Positions 44,671 through 53,616 of a stretch of 64,000 bases of DNA are shown here, one piece after another. This DNA comes from B1 sp034439755 (GTDB taxonomy: Bacteria > Bacteroidota > Bacteroidia > UKL13-3). The notes under the pieces are model-generated. The model was not told the origin of the DNA. It searched no databases and worked only from the letters and a program-made list of their open reading frames with translations. Numbering within the stretch: the stretch's first letter is position 1; each line of letters begins with the position of its first letter. The stretch lies in contig JAWXAZ010000140.1 in the NCBI GenBank assembly GCA_034439755.1, forward strand, positions 1 through 64,000, written 5' to 3'. The position numbers were made by a program, and so were the translations under genes.

Positions 44671-46557
44671 CTATTTCTCAATCGATGACCATTCCAATTG
44701 CAAATCTACCAGCTTCCTGTAGGTACCCTTTTCTTTGGCCATTAGCTCCTCATGGGTACCCATTTCCTGAACCGATCCATGGTCTATAACAATAATCTTA
44801 TCTGCATTTCGCACAGTAGAAAGTCGGTGGGCAATCACAAAACTGGTTCTATTTTTCATCAAATTATCCAATGCTTCCTGAACCAATTTCTCGCTCTCAC
44901 TGTCTAAAGAACTCGTAGCTTCATCCAATAACAATATGGCAGGATCTTTTAAAATAGCCCTTGCAATGGCAATCCTTTGACGCTGTCCGCCACTCAATTT
45001 AATGCCACGCTCCCCAACAATGGTTTCGAATCCCTCTGGAAACTTTAAAATAAAATCTAAGGCATTGGCACTTTTGGCAGCAGCAGCAATTTCTTCTTGA
45101 GTGGCATTTGGTTTTCCATAAGCTATGTTTTCCTTTATGGTTCCACCAAAAAGAATCACATCTTGTGGTACAAAAGCAATTTGCTTTCTTAGCTCGGTAA
45201 TGCCCAAATCCTTGCTATCCATTTCATCAAAATAGATAGACCCATTTGTAGGTTCATAAAATTTCAATAACAAAGACGCGAGGGTACTTTTACCGGCGCC
45301 ACTTGGTCCTACCAAGGCAACTTGTTCGCCTTTATTTACCAATAAATTAATGTGATGTAATACCTCAATATCTTTTCTAGAAGGGTAACTAAATGCCACA
45401 TCTGTAAAGCGAACCTTGCCAACTAATTTATGTTTAACGGGTTCATTATTTTCTACCAAATCTACAGGTTCACCTGTTTGTCTTAATAATTCGCGCACCC
45501 TTTGAGTAGCGCCTAATGTTTTTTGCAATTGGCTAAACATATCGGCAAATCCAGCAAAAGTGCCGCCCACAAAGGCAGAAAAGATCACAAACATGGTTAA
45601 ATCTCCCGCACTTAACTCCCCATTTTTTATCATGCCAGCGCCATACCACATCACAAAAGCAATGGCACCAAAAACACTAAAAATCATAAAACTCACAAAA
45701 GCTCCTCGGTAACGGGCGTTAGAAATGGCAGTCTGCACCACGCCATTGATACTTTTTCCATACCTGCCCATTTCGTGCGATTCGCTGGTAAAAGCCTTCA
45801 CAATAGAAATACCTTGGAAAGTTTCTTGCACAATGGTTCCACTTTCTGCCAATTGGTCTTGTGCTTTTCTCGACATTTTGCGAATGCGAACCCCAAAAAC
45901 CACGGCAACTACGGCAATTAAAGGCACCACTGCCAACATCACCAAAGCCAATTCTGTGCTAATCCAAAAGATAAAACTTAAACCAATTATTAAGGTAAAA
46001 ATGCCACGTAAGAATTCGGCCAAAGTAAATGAAATGGCATCCTGAATTTGAGATAAATCAGCGCTAATTCGGTTGCTTAAATCGCCCACCCTTTGCTCAC
46101 TAAAAAAGCTCATAGGCATGCTCAACAATTTACCATATAAATCGCTGCGCATATTGGCCAAAGACTTCTCCCCCACTTCGGTAAGCAGGTATATTCGCAT
46201 AAAAGAAAATACGGTTTGAACCGATAGCTGAATAAAAAGTAAAATAAGGATGGTGTTTAAACTCCACTGAACTGTTTTAAGGTTAAACCCCAAAGCATCG
46301 GCACCCATATTGCTTTGAGGCAATTGAAACTGGGCTCCAGGTGCCGCTGCATCAATCATTTTGCCTAATAGAAAAGGGAAAACCATGGTACTCAATGCCG
46401 ACAAAGCAATGAACAACATACTTAGCATAAACTTTCCTTTATAAGGCTTAATATACTCAAAAAGAGAAAGTGCTTCTCCTAATGTTTCCTTGCTAATCTT
46501 TGCCTTTTCGGGCTCCTGTTTAAGGTCGCCATTGCTATTAAAACTTCTCTTTGCCAT
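44671..46557 (-). CDS. ABC exporter, transmembrane and ATPase fused (MsbA-like)
   Basis: From ATG 46557 the protein has 628 residues: six membrane segments in the first about 340 residues and an ATPase with Walker A GPSGAGKST, the signature LSGGQRQR, Walker B ILLLDEATSSLD and a switch histidine in IAHRLST. Half-transporters of this type move lipids, lipid-linked sugars or drugs out of the cytoplasm as dimers. Substrate not known; MsbA-like lipid A transport is possible because lpxK is in the window. An upstream in-frame TTG at 46566 is less likely. Confidence 0.9.
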   Translation of the reverse strand: MAKRSFNSNGDLKQEPEKAKISKETLGEALSLFEYIKPYKGKFMLSMLFIALSALSTMVFPFLLGKMIDAAAPGAQFQLPQSNMGADALGFNLKTVQWSLNTILILLFIQLSVQTVFSFMRIYLLTEVGEKSLANMRSDLYGKLLSMPMSFFSEQRVGDLSNRISADLSQIQDAISFTLAEFLRGIFTLIIGLSFIFWISTELALVMLAVVPLIAVVAVVFGVRIRKMSRKAQDQLAESGTIVQETFQGISIVKAFTSESHEMGRYGKSINGVVQTAISNARYRGAFVSFMIFSVFGAIAFVMWYGAGMIKNGELSAGDLTMFVIFSAFVGGTFAGFADMFSQLQKTLGATQRVRELLRQTGEPVDLVENNEPVKHKLVGKVRFTDVAFSYPSRKDIEVLHHINLLVNKGEQVALVGPSGAGKSTLASLLLKFYEPTNGSIYFDEMDSKDLGITELRKQIAFVPQDVILFGGTIKENIAYGKPNATQEEIAAAAKSANALDFILKFPEGFETIVGERGIKLSGGQRQRIAIARAILKDPAILLLDEATSSLDSESEKLVQEALDNLMKNRTSFVIAHRLSTVRNADKIIVIDHGSVQEMGTHEELMAKEKGTYRKLVDLQLEWSSIEK

Positions 46558-46657
46558 CAGGCGCAAATATAAGCACCCTTATTTTGCATTTCATTTATAT
46601 CGATGAACAATTAAAATTCGATGGTAAAAAAAAATTTTTATTTACACGTATTTTATT

Positions 46658-46665
46658 TATTTTTG
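46658..46665 (+). promoter_or_regulatory. Bacteroidota -7 box for the antitoxin/PIN operon
   Basis: TATTTTTG lies 18 bases before ATG 46684. It sits inside the longer frame from 46621, which supports the later start. Confidence 0.5.
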
Positions 46666-46683
46666 TACGTAATAATAGATTCC

Positions 46684-46938
46684 ATGAAAAGCCAGAATAA
46701 AATAAAACTTACCCTAAGTTGCAATCCAAGCATCATAGAAGAAGCCAAAGAATTTGTTAATAACGAAAAAGAATCCCTATCGTCTATCGTAGAAGATTTT
46801 TTGGCAACCTATATTGCCGTTAAAAAAAATAAGAAAAACGGCATATATGCCTTTCATGCACCAGAAATTGAAAAATTAGCAGGTAGCTTTAAATTAGGTG
46901 ATCACAAGAATTACAAAAAGGAGTATAAAGTTAAATGA
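46684..46938 (+). CDS. Antitoxin (DUF6364-like) of a PIN toxin-antitoxin pair
   Basis: From ATG 46684, an 84-residue protein (MKSQNKIKLTLSCNPSIIEE then AKEFVNNEKESLSSIVEDFL). The short beta segment and following helices look like a ribbon-helix-helix antitoxin, a family usually beside PIN toxins in Bacteroidota. A lysine-rich tail would contact the toxin. It overlaps the toxin gene start by 4 bases (ATGA), typical of type II modules. The operon is probably autoregulated. Confidence 0.75.
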   Translation: MKSQNKIKLTLSCNPSIIEEAKEFVNNEKESLSSIVEDFLATYIAVKKNKKNGIYAFHAPEIEKLAGSFKLGDHKNYKKEYKVK

Positions 46939-47357
46939 GAAAGGTTTTTGTTGATGCCAATATTATAGTAGACTGGCTCAATGCAGATTCAACACAAAAC
47001 AAATTATGCTCCGATTGTCTTCAAATCATTAAATCGCTTTACAGTAAGCCTATGGTTTCACCTGTTAGCATTGCCATTGTGTTTTATTTAGTAAGTAAAA
47101 AAGTAAAAGACAAAAGCAAAGTGAAGCGCATTTTAACGGAAGCATTTGGCCATTTTAACATTACCAGTGAGAGCCAACAAACATTAAATAAAGCATTTTC
47201 CTCACACTATTTAGACTTGGAAGATGCAATTCAATATTACTCGGCTATGGAAGCTGGAGCAGATGCTATACTTACTTTTAATGGCTTTGATTACCTCTAT
47301 TCAAATATTCCTATTTTACATCCCGAAGAATTCTTGCAATTGCACAGCCTAAAGTAA
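46935..47357 (+). CDS. PIN-domain (VapC-like) toxin
   Basis: A 140-residue PIN-domain protein. The first conserved aspartate is in VDANIIVDWLN (D7), another acidic site is in LDLEDAIQYYSA and the last in LTFNGFDYLY, a D/E set consistent with the RNase active site. VapC-type toxins cut tRNA or rRNA when not bound by their antitoxin. The stop falls 10 bases before the convergent AMP nucleosidase gene ends. The RNA target is unknown. Confidence 0.85.
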   Translation: MRKVFVDANIIVDWLNADSTQNKLCSDCLQIIKSLYSKPMVSPVSIAIVFYLVSKKVKDKSKVKRILTEAFGHFNITSESQQTLNKAFSSHYLDLEDAIQYYSAMEAGADAILTFNGFDYLYSNIPILHPEEFLQLHSLK

Positions 47358-47367
47358 ATTCAAATAT

Positions 47368-48141
47368 TTATTCAAAACGGAGGTGTTTCACCGATTCACC
47401 TGAATCTCGCAATTCAATGAGGGAATCAATGCCAATTTCCAAATGTTTGGCAACATAGCTATTGGTAACACCTTGATCGCTTTTTGATGTTTTTACACCC
47501 TCTGGAACCATTGGATTATCGCTTACCAAAAGCAATGCTCCTTTTGGAATTTCATTCACAAAACCAGTAATAAAAATGGTTGCGGTTTCCATGTCAATTC
47601 CCATGGCACGGGTCTTTCTCAAATACGCTTTAAACTCTTCATCGTGCTCCCAAACTCTTCTATTGGTAGTATAAACCGTCCCTGTCCAGTAATCCAATTC
47701 GTGTTTTACGATACTGGCCGAAACAGCTTTTTGCAACCTAAAAGAGGGCAATGCAGGAATTTCTTGCATGATATAATCATTGCTAGTTCCTTCACCCCTA
47801 ATGGCAGCAATAGGCAAAATTAAATCGCCAATTTTTGTCACCTTTTTTAAACCACCACACTTCCCTAAAAAGAGAGCGGCCTTTGGATGCACCGCACTTA
47901 ATAAGTCCATACAAGTTGCGGCCATAGCACTTCCCATACCAAAATTTATGATGGTGATATTATCGGCTGTGGCGGTTTGCATGGGTTTATCTCTTCCCAT
48001 CACTTCTACCCCAAATCGCTGGGCAAAAAGATCAACGTATAAAATGAAATTGGTCAATAAAATATATTCACCAAATTCGGTTAAGGGTCTTCCAGTATAG
48101 CGAGGTAGCCAATCGTTTACAATTTCTTCTTTTGTCTTCAT
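47368..48141 (-). CDS. amn: AMP nucleosidase
   Basis: A 257-residue phosphorylase-superfamily enzyme matching the short Bacteroidota AMP nucleosidase, which cleaves AMP to adenine and ribose-5-phosphate. GMGSAMAATCMDLL and FLGKCGGLKKV are the phosphate-site loops; GIDMETATIFITGF is the sugar/base-binding segment; SDNPMVPEG follows. It lacks the N-terminal extension of the E. coli Amn. Confidence 0.85.
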   Translation of the reverse strand: MKTKEEIVNDWLPRYTGRPLTEFGEYILLTNFILYVDLFAQRFGVEVMGRDKPMQTATADNITIINFGMGSAMAATCMDLLSAVHPKAALFLGKCGGLKKVTKIGDLILPIAAIRGEGTSNDYIMQEIPALPSFRLQKAVSASIVKHELDYWTGTVYTTNRRVWEHDEEFKAYLRKTRAMGIDMETATIFITGFVNEIPKGALLLVSDNPMVPEGVKTSKSDQGVTNSYVAKHLEIGIDSLIELRDSGESVKHLRFE

Positions 48142-48176
48142 GGAAGCAATATAATGATTAGGATGCTTGATTCCAA

Positions 48177-49658
48177 TTAAGCACCATCATTCATGCCTTT
48201 AAACATGCCACTCATAAGGTCGGTAAATTCAAATCCTTTTACCAAAGGGTTCTTGCTTAACTGACTAAATTCTGCCAAACCATGCAAGACCAATTCCATT
48301 AAAATAACCTTTTCGTGCTCTGGCGATTCTGGATATTTTATCTTCACCAATTCGGACAAACCCTCTACTGTTAGCAGTGATTTCAAATAATTTTCATCGG
48401 TGCTTTGGTTCAAACAGTTAACTGAATAGCCATCGTTGAACCAATTTAAAATTAATTCGTAGGGGTTGCCTTGCTTGGCTTTTTTGGCTTTTTCTGGATT
48501 GGTAAATTTTTCCAAGAACATGGTTCTAATGGCTTTACCAATTAAATTTTGCGCCACATTTTGCGAACCTTCCAGCTCTCCTTCGTACACCAATTCTACC
48601 TTACCAGTTATGCTTGGCAGCACCCCAAACATATCACTAATTCTTGCATGGGTATGCTTTTCTTTGTTGAGCAACATTCTGCGCTCCGAAGTACTGTATA
48701 AGTTCTCTAAAGCGCTAATGGTTAATCGCGCAGAAACACCACTTTTTTGGTCCACCCAATCGCTGGTGCGTGCTTCCATTGCGATGTGTTCTATAAGATC
48801 GAGCAACAGGTCATTCACCACCACACTTTCTCTTTGCATAGGCGTAATATGCGCTTCTTGTGTGGTAACCGATTTAGCCAATTGAATGGTCTTTGGGTAA
48901 TGGGTTAAAATTTGGCTATCAATCCTATCTTTTAAAGGCGTAACAATGCTTCCCCTATTGGTATAATCTTCTGGATTTGCTGTAAAAACAAACTGCACAT
49001 CCAATGGCAACCTCAATTTAAATCCGCGAATTTGAAGGTCGCCTTCTTGCAAAATATTAAACAAAGAAACCTGAATGCGCGCCTGCAAATCGGGCAATTC
49101 ATTGATCACAAATAAGCACCTGTTGCTACGTGGAATTAAACCAAAATGGATTACACGCTCATCGTTGTAATGCATCTTTAAAGTTGCGGCTTTTATGGGA
49201 TCCACATCGCCTATTAAATCGGCTACAGACACATCTGGCGTGGCTAATTTCTCTGTGTACCTATCTTTTCGTGGCATCCATTCAATGGGTGTTTTAGCGC
49301 CCATTTCCTCAATTAAATTATGGGCAAATCTGCTCAAAGGATTTAAAGGATCATCGTTAATTTCGCTGCCAGAAACAACCGGAATAAACTCATCTAATAA
49401 GTTTACCATGAGTCTGGCAATGCGTGTTTTTGCTTGTCCTCTTAATCCCAATAAAATAATGTTATGTTGAGATAAAATAGCCGTTTGCAATTGCGGCAAA
49501 ACGGTATCGTCGTAACCCTGCACGCCTGTGAAAGGATTGATGCCCTCTTGCAAAAAATGAATGAGGTTATCCCTCATTTCTTGTTTAACTGTTTTAGAAA
49601 CGTACGCAGAAGCCTTAAGCTGCCCTAGCGTTTTAATTTTAAGGTGGTTATTTTTCAT
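48177..49658 (-). CDS. MoxR/Mg-chelatase-like AAA+ ATPase
   Basis: A 493-residue AAA+ protein. LGLRGQAKTRIARL is a Walker-A-like loop (GLRGQAKT, a degenerate GxxGxGKT), NRCLFVINELPDL holds Walker B (here INE rather than DE), and VQFVFTANPEDYTNRG is the sensor 1 region. The family resembles the ChlI/BchI and MoxR ATPases that act with VWA-domain partners; a VWA gene follows 4 bases downstream. This pair is known in Bacteroidota but its task is not established. The degenerate Walker motifs make ATP use less certain. Confidence 0.75.
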   Translation of the reverse strand: MKNNHLKIKTLGQLKASAYVSKTVKQEMRDNLIHFLQEGINPFTGVQGYDDTVLPQLQTAILSQHNIILLGLRGQAKTRIARLMVNLLDEFIPVVSGSEINDDPLNPLSRFAHNLIEEMGAKTPIEWMPRKDRYTEKLATPDVSVADLIGDVDPIKAATLKMHYNDERVIHFGLIPRSNRCLFVINELPDLQARIQVSLFNILQEGDLQIRGFKLRLPLDVQFVFTANPEDYTNRGSIVTPLKDRIDSQILTHYPKTIQLAKSVTTQEAHITPMQRESVVVNDLLLDLIEHIAMEARTSDWVDQKSGVSARLTISALENLYSTSERRMLLNKEKHTHARISDMFGVLPSITGKVELVYEGELEGSQNVAQNLIGKAIRTMFLEKFTNPEKAKKAKQGNPYELILNWFNDGYSVNCLNQSTDENYLKSLLTVEGLSELVKIKYPESPEHEKVILMELVLHGLAEFSQLSKNPLVKGFEFTDLMSGMFKGMNDGA

Positions 49659-49662
49659 TCAA

Positions 49663-50760
49663 TTATCTAAGGTTCTTTTTTCTGTTCTTTTCAAAATCTT
49701 CGAATATAAAATCGCCCAAGCCGTTAAGGTTGCTGTAATATGCTTTTCCTTTATTTGTTTCGGTAAATTCTCTTACAAACTCCTGCAAATAAGGATCGCT
49801 GGCAATCATAAACGTGGTGATGGGAATATTTAAACGCCTAGCTTGAGCCGCCATGGTTAAGGTTTTGTTGATAATTTTTTTATCTAAGCCAAAGCTGTTT
49901 TGGTAGTATCCAGTACCTTCTTTTAAACAGGTAGGTTTACCATCTGTAATCATAAATATTTGCTTGTTTATATTTTTTCTTTTCCGCAATAAATCGAGGG
50001 CAAGTTCTAAGCCGGCATAGGTATTTGTGTGGTAGGGCCCAACTTGCAAATAGGGCAAATCTTTTACTTCGATAGGCCAAGCATCGTTGCCAAAAACAAG
50101 GATGTCCAACGTGTCTTTTGGGTATCGTGTTTTAATTAACTCGGCCAAGGCCATGGCCACTTTTTTTGCTGGTGTAATTCTATCCTCCCCATATAAAATC
50201 ATGCTATGAGAAATATCAATCATGAGCACTGTTGAGGTTTGTGTTTTTAGATCCTTTTCGCGAATTTCTAAATCATCTTCGGTTAATTTAAAATCATCGA
50301 TACCATGATTTATTTGCGCATTGTGAATGCTTGCAGTAAGGTCGATTTGATCCAAGGAATCGCCAAAAGAAAACTTCCTAATATCACTATTTAGTTCATC
50401 GCCCACGCCAGTTTTTGAAGTGGCGTGATTTCCTTTACCCCCCTTTTTTAACTTCCCAAACACCTCATCTAAACTTCTTTTTCGAATGGTTTGATTTGTC
50501 TTTGAAGTAGGATTGAGCAATCCATCTTGCGGATTCTCATTAATAAAACCTTTGTCTTTTAATTCCTGAATAAAGTTACCCATTCCATAGGCATTGTTGG
50601 TTAGGTTATGTTGTTTATCAAGTTGGTTCAGCCAGTCTAAAGCCTCTGCCACATCTCCATTGGCGTATTGTAACAGTTGCAGAAATAGGCTCAGCAATTG
50701 TTCAAAGCCCTTTTCTTCTTCTGGACCAGGTATGAATTTTGAAAAATTAAATCCTTTCAT
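49663..50760 (-). CDS. VWA-domain protein, partner of the AAA+ ATPase
   Basis: From ATG 50760 (the frame is open from 50793), a 365-residue protein. The VWA domain (about 180-345) has the metal-ion adhesion motif DISHSM (DxSxS), and ITDGKPT provides a later aspartate. The N-terminal half is helical and charged. It is encoded directly upstream (on the minus strand) of the MoxR-like gene, with 4 bases between them, as in other AAA+/VWA pairs that act as chaperone-like machines. No signal peptide is visible, so it is cytoplasmic. Confidence 0.8.
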   Translation of the reverse strand: MKGFNFSKFIPGPEEEKGFEQLLSLFLQLLQYANGDVAEALDWLNQLDKQHNLTNNAYGMGNFIQELKDKGFINENPQDGLLNPTSKTNQTIRKRSLDEVFGKLKKGGKGNHATSKTGVGDELNSDIRKFSFGDSLDQIDLTASIHNAQINHGIDDFKLTEDDLEIREKDLKTQTSTVLMIDISHSMILYGEDRITPAKKVAMALAELIKTRYPKDTLDILVFGNDAWPIEVKDLPYLQVGPYHTNTYAGLELALDLLRKRKNINKQIFMITDGKPTCLKEGTGYYQNSFGLDKKIINKTLTMAAQARRLNIPITTFMIASDPYLQEFVREFTETNKGKAYYSNLNGLGDFIFEDFEKNRKKNLR

Positions 50761-50839
50761 ATAGGCAAACAAATTATGGTTTAGCAGGCACAAAACAGCA
50801 TTTTTAAGTAAAAATTAACAGCACTTGCTACTTTCTACC

Positions 50840-50847
50840 TATTTTTG
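50840..50847 (+). promoter_or_regulatory. Bacteroidota -7 box just before an ATG (leaderless candidate)
   Basis: TATTTTTG ends only 4 bases before ATG 50852, so transcription would start at or next to the start codon. Confidence 0.5.
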
Positions 50848-50851
50848 CACA

Positions 50852-51871
50852 ATGAAACTACCTATTGTAATACTGTTGAGTCTGCTTATTTGTTTTGAAG
50901 CGGAGGCACAAAAAGGAAAAAAGATTTGCATAGCCTTTTATAATCAGGAGAATCTATTTGATACAATAGACACACCCAACAAATTTGACGAAGAATTTTT
51001 ACCCAATGGTACGTATCGTTGGACAAGTGAAAAATATAACAACAAAGTTGAAAACATGGGGAAGGTTATTGCGGCCATGAATGAAGGCAAAGGTCCAGAT
51101 TTTTTAGGCATGTGCGAAGTTGAAAATGATATTGCCATTAGCGGTCTGACCCAAACGCTTGCTAGAAAAAAAATAGAGTACGGGTTAATTTGGTTCGACA
51201 GTCAGGATGAGAGAGGGATTGACAATGCCTTGCTATACAAGAAAAATTTGGTAAAGAAAGCCAGCGGCCATTTATACAAAATTGATACTGCTGGTTTGGG
51301 TGGAGACAATACCCGTGGCATCTTAATGTGCGACTTTATATTGCAGAACAATGCCCGAATTGTAATGTTTGTAAACCATTGGCCAAGCAGACGTGAGGGA
51401 GAAAAAGAAAGTGAATACAAGCGTATTTTTGTGGCAAAAAGATTGAGACAGATTTGCGATAGTTTGCAACAAAAAGATCCAAGCGTGGCCATAATTTCTA
51501 TGGGCGATTATAACGACTACCCAGACAATGTAAGCATAAAAGAAGTGATGCAGGGCAAAGCCAGTATAGACGAAACGGGTAATGCCGATTATTTTAACCC
51601 TATGAATGCGCTATTAAAAAAGGGTGAAGGTTCATACAAACACAGAGGTGAATGGAATTTTCTAGATCAATTTTTAATGAATAGAAATCTCTTGAAAGAT
51701 GGGACAAAAATAAACTATGTAAACGAATCGGCAGCCGTTTTTAAAGAAGAATGGATGTTAGAAACAGAAGATAAATATAAAGGCAATCCCAAGCGCACTT
51801 TTGGTGGCAAGAAATACTTAAATGGCTACAGCGATCATTTACCCGTTTATCTGTATTTGATACTAAAATAA
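50852..51871 (+). CDS. Secreted endonuclease/exonuclease/phosphatase family protein
   Basis: From ATG 50852, a 339-residue protein with a signal peptide ending at AEAQ (MKLPIVILLSLLICFEAEAQ). The EEP fold follows: FYNQENLFDT, the metal site EVEND, then VNHWPSRR (His-Trp-Pro), SMGDYNDYPDN and a final SDHLP histidine. Such exported phosphodiesterases in Bacteroidota act on nucleic acid or phospho-diesters in the periplasm; the substrate is unknown. The frame opens at 50825, but the later ATG gives the signal peptide. Confidence 0.87.
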   Translation: MKLPIVILLSLLICFEAEAQKGKKICIAFYNQENLFDTIDTPNKFDEEFLPNGTYRWTSEKYNNKVENMGKVIAAMNEGKGPDFLGMCEVENDIAISGLTQTLARKKIEYGLIWFDSQDERGIDNALLYKKNLVKKASGHLYKIDTAGLGGDNTRGILMCDFILQNNARIVMFVNHWPSRREGEKESEYKRIFVAKRLRQICDSLQQKDPSVAIISMGDYNDYPDNVSIKEVMQGKASIDETGNADYFNPMNALLKKGEGSYKHRGEWNFLDQFLMNRNLLKDGTKINYVNESAAVFKEEWMLETEDKYKGNPKRTFGGKKYLNGYSDHLPVYLYLILK

Positions 51872-51876
51872 GGGCA

Positions 51877-52548
51877 ATGAATTTAACGGTTGTAGAGAAT
51901 GAATTGGGTCAAAAAACCCTGTATAGAGCAGATATACAAGAAACCTATCATTCTATTCACGGAGCCATAGCAGAGAGCAAACATGTATTTATTGAGGCAG
52001 GGCTTAAGTATTGGCTAAATAGATCCGTAAAGCAGCAATTGTCTATTTTAGAGGTTGGTTTTGGAACCGGATTAAATGCCATGCTTACCTTACTTGAGAG
52101 CAATGTGCAAGACAATGAAGTTTGGTATACCGCCTTAGAAACTTTGGCCCTACCCTATTCCTTAATTGCCAAATTAGAATATCAAAAAGAGTTGAGCTTA
52201 GAAAATGAAAAGTTATTTTCTGACATGCATTTGGGAGACTGGGAAGTTGATTTGCCTTTGACAGCCAATTTTGTGTTATATAAGACCTTAAATCCCATTG
52301 AAACATTTCTATCTAATAAGACATACGACCTCATTTATTTTGATGCATTTGGTCCGGATAAACAATCGGAACTTTGGCAACCAGAAATCTTCAAAAAAAT
52401 ATTTGGGTTAATGAATTCGGGCGGCGTATTTGTTACATATTCTGCAAAAGGCGATGTAAGGAGAAGCTTGCTAGCAGCAGGCTTTGAGGTAACTAAACTA
52501 GAAGGACCACCCCATAAAAGACACATGTTAAGAGCCATAAAACATTAA
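51877..52548 (+). CDS. mnmD: tRNA mnm5s2U methyltransferase MnmD
   Basis: A 223-residue SAM-dependent methyltransferase. VGFGTGLNAMLTLL is motif I, YDLIYFDAFGPDKQSELWQP is the catalytic aspartate region, and GPPHKRHMLRA is the C-terminal MnmD/MnmC signature. It methylates aminomethyl- or carboxymethyl-aminomethyl-uridine at position 34 of tRNA. In E. coli this domain is fused to an FAD oxidoreductase in MnmC; here an FAD oxidoreductase gene begins 3 bases later. Confidence 0.9.
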   Translation: MNLTVVENELGQKTLYRADIQETYHSIHGAIAESKHVFIEAGLKYWLNRSVKQQLSILEVGFGTGLNAMLTLLESNVQDNEVWYTALETLALPYSLIAKLEYQKELSLENEKLFSDMHLGDWEVDLPLTANFVLYKTLNPIETFLSNKTYDLIYFDAFGPDKQSELWQPEIFKKIFGLMNSGGVFVTYSAKGDVRRSLLAAGFEVTKLEGPPHKRHMLRAIKH

Positions 52549-52551
52549 AGG

Positions 52552-53616
52552 ATGAACCAAAAAGAATATGATTATTTAATTGTTGGTGGCGGAATTGCGG
52601 GCTTAATGCTGTCACATCAAATGAGTAAGGCAGGTAAAACATTTTTAGTAATGGATGATGTTAAGGACATAACATCGAGCAAAATTGCGGCGGGCATGTT
52701 TAACCCCATAAGTGGCAAGCGAATGAGTGTAAATTGGAAAGCAGAAGAATTATTAGCTTCACTTATTAGCAACTTTAAAGAAATGTCTGTGCTATTAAAC
52801 CTTGAGTTTATTTACACCGCAAATATTTTACAAGCCTTTGGCAATGTAAAAGAATCAAATGATTTTGGAGCAAAATTAGATAGACCAGAATTTTCTAAAT
52901 ACATAGCATTGGAGGCGCAAGATGACCAATCCTTACTAAGTGAATTTGGCAGATTTGAGGTGCTTGGATCAGGGTGGGTTAAGACAAAAGAATGGATTGA
53001 AACGTATCAAAATTACTTGGTTCAGCAAGAAAAATTGGTTTATGCAAAAATAATTTATGCTATGCTACAATACCAGAATAATGCTTGGAATTACGAGAAT
53101 AAGCAGTTTAAAAAAATCATTTTTTGTGAAGGCTATTTAAACCAAAAAAATCCGTATTTCAATTGGCTTCCTTTTAAACTTTGTAAAGGGGAGGTATTAC
53201 TTATAAAATGTGAAGGTTTAAACCAAAACTACATTTACAAAAGGGGTGTGTATTTGGTTCACCAAGAAAAAGATATTTACAAAGTTGGGGCGACTTATGA
53301 GTGGGATTATGAGCATGAAAATGCAACCAATAAAGGAAAAGAAAGTTTAATTGAAAAGGTAAAGCAAATGATAGCACTTCCCTTTGAGGTAATAGATCAA
53401 ATGGCTGGCATAAGGCCTACAACAAGAGACAGGGCAGCTATTTTGGGAGCGCACCCCAGCAAAAAAGGCCTCTATATTTTCAACGGATTGGGCACAAAAG
53501 GAATTTTGCAAGCACCCTATTTGAGCGAACAATTGTTTGGTTTTTTAGAGCAAGAGGAAGCCTTACCAAAGGAGGTTGATATTAATAGGTTTAAGGAATA
53601 TTTTGCGCTTGGGTAA
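52552..53616 (+). CDS. FAD-dependent oxidoreductase (DadA-like), next to mnmD
   Basis: A 354-residue flavoprotein with the dinucleotide motif VGGGIAGLMLSHQMSKAG (about residues 8-25), an SGKRMSVNW segment and an GIRPTTRDRAAILG stretch with a later GTKGILQAP, as in glycine oxidase/D-amino-acid oxidase-type enzymes. The SKIAAGMFNPISGKR pattern after the FAD loop is like that of the MnmC oxidase domain. With mnmD 3 bases upstream it may be the separate partner that removes the carboxymethyl group from cmnm5U; this is inference. The long open frame and good start support a real gene. Confidence 0.75.
   Translation: MNQKEYDYLIVGGGIAGLMLSHQMSKAGKTFLVMDDVKDITSSKIAAGMFNPISGKRMSVNWKAEELLASLISNFKEMSVLLNLEFIYTANILQAFGNVKESNDFGAKLDRPEFSKYIALEAQDDQSLLSEFGRFEVLGSGWVKTKEWIETYQNYLVQQEKLVYAKIIYAMLQYQNNAWNYENKQFKKIIFCEGYLNQKNPYFNWLPFKLCKGEVLLIKCEGLNQNYIYKRGVYLVHQEKDIYKVGATYEWDYEHENATNKGKESLIEKVKQMIALPFEVIDQMAGIRPTTRDRAAILGAHPSKKGLYIFNGLGTKGILQAPYLSEQLFGFLEQEEALPKEVDINRFKEYFALG

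Noticed and set aside
46621..46683. Longer start of the antitoxin at 46621
   Set aside because: It would add a hydrophobic N-terminus and cover the promoter box; ATG 46684 fits better.
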